Positions 8,143 through 9,598 of a DNA stretch of 9,598 nucleotides are shown one piece after another (position 1 is the first letter of the stretch; each line of letters starts with the position of its first letter). The translations under genes were made by a program, and so were the position numbers. Location of the stretch: contig JBCCBB010000105.1 in NCBI GenBank assembly GCA_039814545.1, positions 1-9,598 of the forward strand. Reading direction: 5' to 3'. The notes under the pieces were generated by a model. It was not told the origin of the DNA, ran no database searches, and saw nothing but the letters and a program-made list of their open reading frames with translations. Source of the DNA: CALBPI01 sp039814545 (GTDB taxonomy: Bacteria; Pseudomonadota; Gammaproteobacteria; Steroidobacterales; Woeseiaceae).

Positions 8143-9598
8143 ATGAAGACATTGACTTCTCGCCAGCTTCGCGAGGCGTTTCTCGACTATTTTGCGCGCG
8201 AGCAGCACGAGGTGGTGCCGAGCTCGCCGCTCGTCCCGGGTAACGATCCGACCCTGCTGTTTACGAACGCTGGCATGGTCCAGTTCAAGGACCTGTTCCT
8301 GGGCAAGGAGCGTCGGGACTACGTGCGCGCGGCCAGCTCGCAGCGCTGCGTGCGCGCGGGTGGCAAGCACAACGACCTCGAGAATGTCGGCTACACGGCG
8401 CGCCACCTGACCTTCTTCGAGATGCTGGGCAACTTCAGCTTCGGCGACTACTTCAAGCAGGACGCCATTCGCTTCGCCTGGAAGTTCGTGACGGAGGTCC
8501 TCGAGATCCCCGCAGAGAAGCTCTGGGTCACGGTCTATAAAGACGACGACGAGGCGGCCGACATCTGGATCAACGAGATCGGCGTCCCGGCCGATCGGCT
8601 CTCGCGCCTGGGTGAGAAGGACAATTTCTGGCAGATGGGCGACACAGGCCCCTGTGGCCCCTGCAGCGAGATCTTCTACGACCACGGCCCCGAAGTTGCC
8701 GGCGGCCCGCCGGGATCGCCCGACGAGGATGGTGACCGCTACGTCGAGATCTGGAACCTGGTCTTCATGCAGTTCGACCGCGATGCGGGCGGCACGCTGA
8801 CACCGTTGCCCAAGCCCTCCGTCGATACGGGCATGGGGCTCGAGCGCGTCTCTGCCGTCATGCAGGGCGTGCACACCATCTACGACACGGACATGTTCGT
8901 GCGCCTCATCGAGGCCGTTGCGGCTGCCGTGGGCGTTCCTGTCTCAGACAACGCCTCGCTGCGGGTCATCGCCGACCACATTCGCGCCTGCGCCTTCCTG
9001 ATCACCGATGGTGTGCTGCCCAGCAACGAAGGCCGCGGCTACGTATTGCGTCGGATCATTCGCCGCGCCGTGCGTCACGGTTACATGCTGGGTCAGCGCG
9101 ACCCGTTCTTCCACAAGCTCGTGGTCGCCCTCGTCGATGAGATGGGCGCTGCCTATCCCGAGCTGACAAAGGCCTCAGAACACGTCTCGCGCGTGCTCGA
9201 GCAGGAAGAGCTCCGCTTCGCACAGACCATCGAGCAAGGCATGAGCCTGCTGGAGGGCGCCATCGCCGATCTCGAGGGCAAAGAGCTGCCCGGCGAGCTC
9301 GTATTCCGGCTGTACGACACCTACGGCTTCCCGCGCGACCTCACGGCCGACATCGCGCGCGAGCGCCGTCTGACTGTGGATGGTCCTGGTTTCGATCGTG
9401 AGATGGCCGCACAGCGCGAACGCGCGCAGGCGGCCAGCAAGTTTGGCGCTGTATCGGCCGATGGCCTCGAGGTCGACGGCGAAACCGCCTTCTCGGGCTA
9501 TGAGAAGGTTGCCGACGCAGGCCTGGCGGTTGAGGCTTTGTATGTCGATGGCGCGGCTGTGGACACGCTCGAGGCCGGCCAGTCAGGGATTGTGGTCC
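8143..9598 (+). CDS. alaS: Alanyl-tRNA synthetase, N-terminal part (3' end outside window)
   Basis: Class IIc synthetase that charges tRNA-Ala, recognising the G3:U70 acceptor pair. 485 codons are present from ATG 8143 to the right edge, against about 875 in the full protein. The editing domain with its HxxxH zinc site and the C-Ala oligomerisation domain are therefore largely or wholly missing. Visible are motif 1 with LLFTNAGMVQFKDLFLG (38-54), motif 2 with RCVRAGGKHNDLENVG and then HLTFFEMLGNFSFGDYF (68-104), the NFWQMGDTGPCGPCSEI stretch, motif 3 DTGMGLERV (228-236), and the tRNA-binding helices containing SNEGRGYVLRRIIRRAVRHG. The start MKTLTSRQLREAFLDYF matches the family N-terminus; a weak GGAA lies 6 bases upstream. 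It follows recX in the same direction, as in many gammaproteobacteria, but has its own probable promoter. Confidence 0.98.
   Translation, partial: MKTLTSRQLREAFLDYFAREQHEVVPSSPLVPGNDPTLLFTNAGMVQFKDLFLGKERRDYVRAASSQRCVRAGGKHNDLENVGYTARHLTFFEMLGNFSFGDYFKQDAIRFAWKFVTEVLEIPAEKLWVTVYKDDDEAADIWINEIGVPADRLSRLGEKDNFWQMGDTGPCGPCSEIFYDHGPEVAGGPPGSPDEDGDRYVEIWNLVFMQFDRDAGGTLTPLPKPSVDTGMGLERVSAVMQGVHTIYDTDMFVRLIEAVAAAVGVPVSDNASLRVIADHIRACAFLITDGVLPSNEGRGYVLRRIIRRAVRHGYMLGQRDPFFHKLVVALVDEMGAAYPELTKASEHVSRVLEQEELRFAQTIEQGMSLLEGAIADLEGKELPGELVFRLYDTYGFPRDLTADIARERRLTVDGPGFDREMAAQRERAQAASKFGAVSADGLEVDGETAFSGYEKVADAGLAVEALYVDGAAVDTLEAGQSGIVV

Noticed and set aside
8098..8874. 258-codon open frame antisense to the alaS start
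   Set aside because: It is antisense to the conserved AlaRS catalytic core and has no independent support.

Overview
The window is a GC-rich, tightly packed stretch of bacterial chromosome. It carries housekeeping and DNA-repair genes and shows no sign of mobile DNA: no transposase, integrase, tRNA, CRISPR array or long repeat. The protein sequences (AspRS, MutS, RecA, RecX, PncC, AlaRS), the order pncC-recA-recX-alaS with mutS divergent upstream, and a perfect CTGT-N8-ACAG LexA box before recA point to a high-GC gammaproteobacterium. The genus cannot be fixed from the sequence alone.

Left part (1-1849, + strand): the 3' two-thirds of aspS runs in from the left edge. It overlaps by 4 bp (ATGA) a small cytoplasmic alpha/beta hydrolase with a complete Ser-Asp-His triad. 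The hydrolase ends tail-to-tail with mutS, overlapping it by 11 bp.

Middle (1839-6157): mutS (864 aa, mismatch recognition ATPase) is on the minus strand. Diverging from it is a two-gene unit on the plus strand. A family-4 glycosyltransferase comes first, and its stop codon overlaps the start of pncC (nicotinamide-nucleotide amidase, CinA C-terminal type). The short divergent intergenic region probably holds both promoters.

Right part (6158-9598, + strand): a roughly 290-bp gene-free region holds the LexA-controlled recA promoter region, followed by recA (348 aa) and recX. A strong GC-rich hairpin sits exactly on the recA stop codon, between recA and the conserved part of recX, where it could lower recX output. 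alaS then starts with its own probable extended -10 promoter and a leader hairpin, and runs off the right edge.

Functionally, mutS, recA and recX form a recombination and repair neighbourhood. PncC can recycle the NMN that NAD-dependent DNA ligase releases during the same repair. The glycosyltransferase and the hydrolase are the least predictable genes. I found nothing that amounts to a new biological system; the points worth checking are regulatory (LexA box, recA/recX hairpin, alaS leader) and the two unassigned enzymes.
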